In this document: positions 15,842-18,005 of the stretch, piece by piece
Layout of the letters: every line of letters starts with the position of its first letter
How positions within the stretch are numbered: position 1 is the first letter of the stretch
Source of the DNA: Candidatus Thalassarchaeum betae
Lineage (GTDB): Archaea; Thermoplasmatota; Poseidoniia; Poseidoniales; Thalassarchaeaceae
Assembly: GCA_022448665.1 (NCBI GenBank)
Contig: JAKUUO010000024.1
Location: 1-18,005, forward strand
Direction: 5' to 3'
DNA: 18,005 bases
The notes under the pieces: generated by a model
The model's input: the letters and a program-made list of their open reading frames with translations, nothing else
Told to the model about the DNA's origin: nothing
Databases searched by the model: none
Position numbers and translations under genes: made by a program

Positions 15842-16414
15842 CTATGCTTCTCCACTGTATCCAGGATGCGGGTCACTCATCGCATCTGTCGCATCCGGCG
15901 TGCCTCTGCCAGAGACGAGTATCTCCGAGGCAGCGCGCACGGAGTCCACAATCTGCTGGTAGCCGGTGCACCTGCACAGATTCCCCTCGATAGCGGACTT
16001 GATTTCACCGTCTGAAGGGCTCGGGTTCTCGTCTAGCAAAGCAGAGATGACGACCAGGAAGCCCGGTGTGCAGAAGCCGCACTGGCTCCCGCCGTACTCA
16101 GTGAAAGTCTGCTGGATGGGGTGCAAGTGATGTCCGTCAGAGAGCCCCTCGATGGTGGTGATATCACAGCCGTTGGCCTCTTGGGCAAGCATCAGACAAG
16201 ACAGCTTTGGAGTCCCGTCGACGAGCACGCTGCAACACCCGCAGGTCCCCATGTCACAGCCTCGCTTGGTGCCAAGGCTACCTGCTTGGTCACGCAAGAC
16301 GTCGAGCAGAATCGCATTGCTTTCGATATGCAAAGCGACCTCTGCTCCGTTCACACTGGCGGACCACGGAACCTCGTCCGGCGCCGGCAGCATCGGGAGT
16401 CGGAACTGAACCAT
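15842..16414 (-). CDS. Molybdenum hydroxylase [2Fe-2S] small subunit
   Basis: This is the iron-sulfur subunit that passes electrons between the molybdenum centre and the flavin. Of 190 residues, the plant-ferredoxin-type cluster uses C53, C58, C61 and C73 (C-x4-C-x2-C-x11-C), with an additional C60. The second, C-terminal cluster uses C112, C115, C147 and C149 in QCGFC and NLCRCTGY. Both clusters are complete. The tail (about 170-190) is a short Pro/Asp-rich extension. The N-terminus carries about 15 residues before the ferredoxin domain, and ATG 16414 is the only early start giving the full first strand. It is the first enzyme gene of the operon, 56 nt after the regulator gene. I see no TATA box in that gap, so it may be transcribed together with the regulator. 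Confidence 0.95.
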   Translation of the reverse strand: MVQFRLPMLPAPDEVPWSASVNGAEVALHIESNAILLDVLRDQAGSLGTKRGCDMGTCGCCSVLVDGTPKLSCLMLAQEANGCDITTIEGLSDGHHLHPIQQTFTEYGGSQCGFCTPGFLVVISALLDENPSPSDGEIKSAIEGNLCRCTGYQQIVDSVRAASEILVSGRGTPDATDAMSDPHPGYSGEA

Positions 16415-16455
16415 GCAGTGGCCACACCAGACGTGTCATCCTTTGAGCATTCGGT

Positions 16456-16474
16456 TTGACCCCTGCGGGGTCAA
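16456..16474. promoter_or_regulatory. Perfect inverted repeat between regulator and molybdenum hydroxylase operon
   Basis: TTGACCCC and GGGGTCAA (8 of 8 paired) flank a 3-nt centre TGC. The regulator's TGA stop (minus strand, 16473-16471) lies in one arm. No T-run follows on the minus strand, so it is not a standard terminator for the regulator gene. It may be an operator bound by the HTH_10 protein or an RNA hairpin that tunes expression of the enzyme genes relative to the regulator. Confidence 0.45.
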
Positions 16475-17118
16475 TGCAAGTCCTCGGCGGCCATTCTCAT
16501 GATTTCCGATTCGGCCCTCTGGAGGTGTTCCCCAAGGGTGCTGCGGGCCATTCCCAGTTCACCAGCCAACTCTCTCAGAGAGACATTGGACTCTAGGTCG
16601 TAGTACCCCCTTCTGACCGCATGGGCGACGACTTCTTTCTGCCTCTTGGTCAGTGCCTCCGACCACCCATTGCTCTCTTCGCCCCTAATTGATTGAACTT
16701 TGATCTTGTCCGGAGGCATGACCATCCTCAGCAGGGCTAGGAATCTGCGAATCGACTTGGATAGGCCTGAGATTCTGAGCTCCATCCCCCTCTCGGCGTC
16801 GATGCCGTAGGGCGGTTGGATGTGTATGTTGGACATCTCGATCGCCGATATGGCGAGAGGATGCTTACAGAGCAGGCTCACCAGGATGCCATCATCGTCC
16901 TCCTCGTGCTGCTCGAGGACCTCGAAACTGTCAAGATTGGATATCTCATCCACCGAATGCCCCTCGCGCATCTTGATCTCTGCTAGTTGGGTGACGCCCT
17001 GATCACTCACGGCGAGATGCCCGAGTACTTCCACTCTCTCTGCTATCTCGAGAATTCTAGAGAGCTCCTTGGCTCCTCTCAGGGAGGAGATTTTCCATCT
17101 CAGGACGACCTTCCTCAT
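16471..17118 (-). CDS. HTH_10 (bacterio-opsin activator-like) transcription regulator
   Basis: This 215-residue regulator has the HTH_10 DNA-binding domain at about 157-208: LTKRQKEVVAHAVRRGYYDL, then VSLRELAGELGMARSTLGEHLQRAE, as in haloarchaeal Bat-type and Thermoplasmatota regulators. The N-terminal 150 residues form an alpha/beta sensor-like region without a recognisable PAS, GAF or response-regulator signature; the ligand or signal is unknown. It is encoded on the same strand immediately upstream of the molybdenum hydroxylase operon, with a perfect inverted repeat at its stop codon. The obvious inference is that it controls the operon and possibly itself. The ATG at 17118 gives the natural N-terminus (MRKVVLRWKI). 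The gap to the protease gene upstream is 44 nt, with no clear TATA box. Confidence 0.9.
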   Translation of the reverse strand: MRKVVLRWKISSLRGAKELSRILEIAERVEVLGHLAVSDQGVTQLAEIKMREGHSVDEISNLDSFEVLEQHEEDDDGILVSLLCKHPLAISAIEMSNIHIQPPYGIDAERGMELRISGLSKSIRRFLALLRMVMPPDKIKVQSIRGEESNGWSEALTKRQKEVVAHAVRRGYYDLESNVSLRELAGELGMARSTLGEHLQRAESEIMRMAAEDLH

Positions 17119-17162
17119 ACTCGCTGCAAGTCAGTTCAGGTATTGAAATCAGCGGACCGTTG

Positions 17163-18005
17163 CTAATTCCAGTAGGCCTCGCGAATCGCTTGGTTTGCCT
17201 CCATGCACATAATCACGTCACCGGGCCTGTTGGCAATCGTAGAGGTGCCGTTAAGGTGCTCGATAATGGGCATGACGTTGCTTTCGTTCACGACTCCCCA
17301 GCCCACCTGCGTACAAGGTGCGATGGGCGAAATCGGAGTGGTACCCGAGAGCGGGTCCCAGGTGTTGAACGAGGGATACCATCCCGAGAGATTCAGGGTG
17401 TTGCGAAGGTCGTCGTTGGTCAGGGTGAAGTTCGTCCCGTTGACCATCAGCCCACTGCGTGTATCGGGGTCGGCGCCCGACGACATGTCTCCGAATTCGG
17501 ATCGGAGGTGCATCAGGACCTTCGAAAGCAGCCCGGCTGTCCTCGGAGTGGCGAACGAGGTTCCCGAGGTTTCGTGGTAGCCGTCAATGTCGTCGTGGTT
17601 GGGCAGTACCTGCGTCCAGTCCGCGGCGACATCGGGGTAGGAGCCGCTCATGGTCTCCTTCTGGTCGTCACCTTCCTCGGCGTAACCCGAGACGCCGATG
17701 CTCCAAGGTGGGCCGGCTGTGGAGTCCTGAATAGCGGGTGAGGGAGAGTTGTCGGCAGCGCCGGTGTGGAGCTTCTTCTTCTGCACCACAGCGACCTTCG
17801 TCGCATCCTCGATACCCGGCACTGGAACGGAGAGTATAGGGCCGAAACTCGTGGTGATCAGGTCAACCAGAGGCTGGTTAGCAGCTGCTAGGACGGCAGC
17901 GTCGCTGAAACCCTCGACGAAGAAGATGACAGCATCCGGATTGGCGTTGAGGACGGCACCGGTCACAGCCGTGCCGTGCCCGTCCTGCGGGTCGTCGAGA
18001 ATCGG
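17163..18005 (-). CDS. Subtilisin-like serine protease (S8), 5' part outside window
   Basis: This is the C-terminal part of a subtilase. The frame is open to the right edge; the internal GTG at 17966 is not the true start, because the codons before it encode DGHGTAV, with the catalytic His at 17976-17978. The catalytic Ser lies in SGTSFATP (codon 17556-17558). The segment AADNSPSP, in place of the usual AAGNSG, probably supplies the oxyanion-hole Asn. The catalytic Asp and any signal peptide must lie beyond the edge. After the catalytic domain there is an extension with two Cys (APCTQVG and VIMCMEA) that could form a disulfide; it ends at YWN with no sorting tail. It may be an extracellular protein-degrading enzyme, typical of heterotrophic marine archaea (inference). 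It lies 44 nt upstream of the regulator gene on the same strand. Confidence 0.88.
   Translation of the reverse strand, partial: PILDDPQDGHGTAVTGAVLNANPDAVIFFVEGFSDAAVLAAANQPLVDLITTSFGPILSVPVPGIEDATKVAVVQKKKLHTGAADNSPSPAIQDSTAGPPWSIGVSGYAEEGDDQKETMSGSYPDVAADWTQVLPNHDDIDGYHETSGTSFATPRTAGLLSKVLMHLRSEFGDMSSGADPDTRSGLMVNGTNFTLTNDDLRNTLNLSGWYPSFNTWDPLSGTTPISPIAPCTQVGWGVVNESNVMPIIEHLNGTSTIANRPGDVIMCMEANQAIREAYWN

Noticed and set aside
16456..16474. Intrinsic terminator of the regulator gene
   Set aside because: The stop codon lies inside the stem and no T-run follows on the minus strand.
1..18005. Mobile element, CRISPR array, tRNA or phage genes
   Set aside because: No transposase or integrase motifs, spaced direct repeats, tRNA-like cloverleaf or phage proteins were seen; all long frames fit housekeeping or metabolic genes.

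Overview
The window looks like chromosomal DNA of a Thermoplasmatota-type euryarchaeon, most likely an uncultivated marine one (Poseidoniia / Marine Group II or a relative). This is inferred from gene content. The aromatic pathway uses the archaeal enzymes (aldolase-type first step, 3-dehydroquinate synthase II, GHMP-type shikimate kinase). There is a bacterio-opsin-activator type HTH_10 regulator, and the surface protein ends in an archaeal-style C-terminal sorting tail. The DNA is GC-rich and densely coded, with many 1-4 nt gene overlaps and recognisable Shine-Dalgarno motifs. No tRNA, rRNA, CRISPR array or insertion sequence was seen. Taxonomic placement below phylum is not secure.

Layout, plus strand (1-5762): the C-terminal half of a FtsX/MacB-type permease cut by the left edge; an exonuclease III / AP endonuclease closed by a clear hairpin terminator; then a four-gene shikimate operon. 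The operon is aldolase-type ADH synthase, 3-dehydroquinate synthase II, archaeal shikimate kinase and chorismate synthase. It is preceded by a perfect 9-bp inverted repeat that may be an operator or attenuator. The genes for 3-dehydroquinate dehydratase, shikimate dehydrogenase and EPSP synthase are not here and must lie elsewhere.

Layout, minus strand (18005-5763): the C-terminal part of a secreted subtilisin-like protease cut by the right edge; an HTH_10 regulator; then a tightly coupled molybdenum hydroxylase operon. Its order is [2Fe-2S] subunit, molybdopterin subunit, a 75-residue His-rich membrane protein, FAD subunit, and a secreted surface protein with a sorting tail. The FAD subunit has a cysteine-rich insertion like the extra [4Fe-4S] loop of 4-hydroxybenzoyl-CoA reductase, and the molybdopterin subunit lacks the CO dehydrogenase active-site cysteine loop. 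The enzyme is therefore better described as 4-hydroxybenzoyl-CoA-reductase-like, substrate unknown, than as CO dehydrogenase.

After a 166-bp gap comes a MoxR-type module: a DUF4350-like two-TM protein, a MoxR AAA+ ATPase, a DUF58 protein and a six-TM membrane protein. It ends exactly where the convergent chorismate synthase gene ends, with no spacer. Such modules act as chaperone/maturation systems for other protein complexes, so a role in maturing the neighbouring molybdenum enzyme is possible, but this is inference from proximity only. The least explained parts are the embedded His-rich membrane protein, the cysteine-enriched FAD subunit, the long unique N- and C-terminal extensions of the molybdopterin subunit, and the surface protein at the operon's end.
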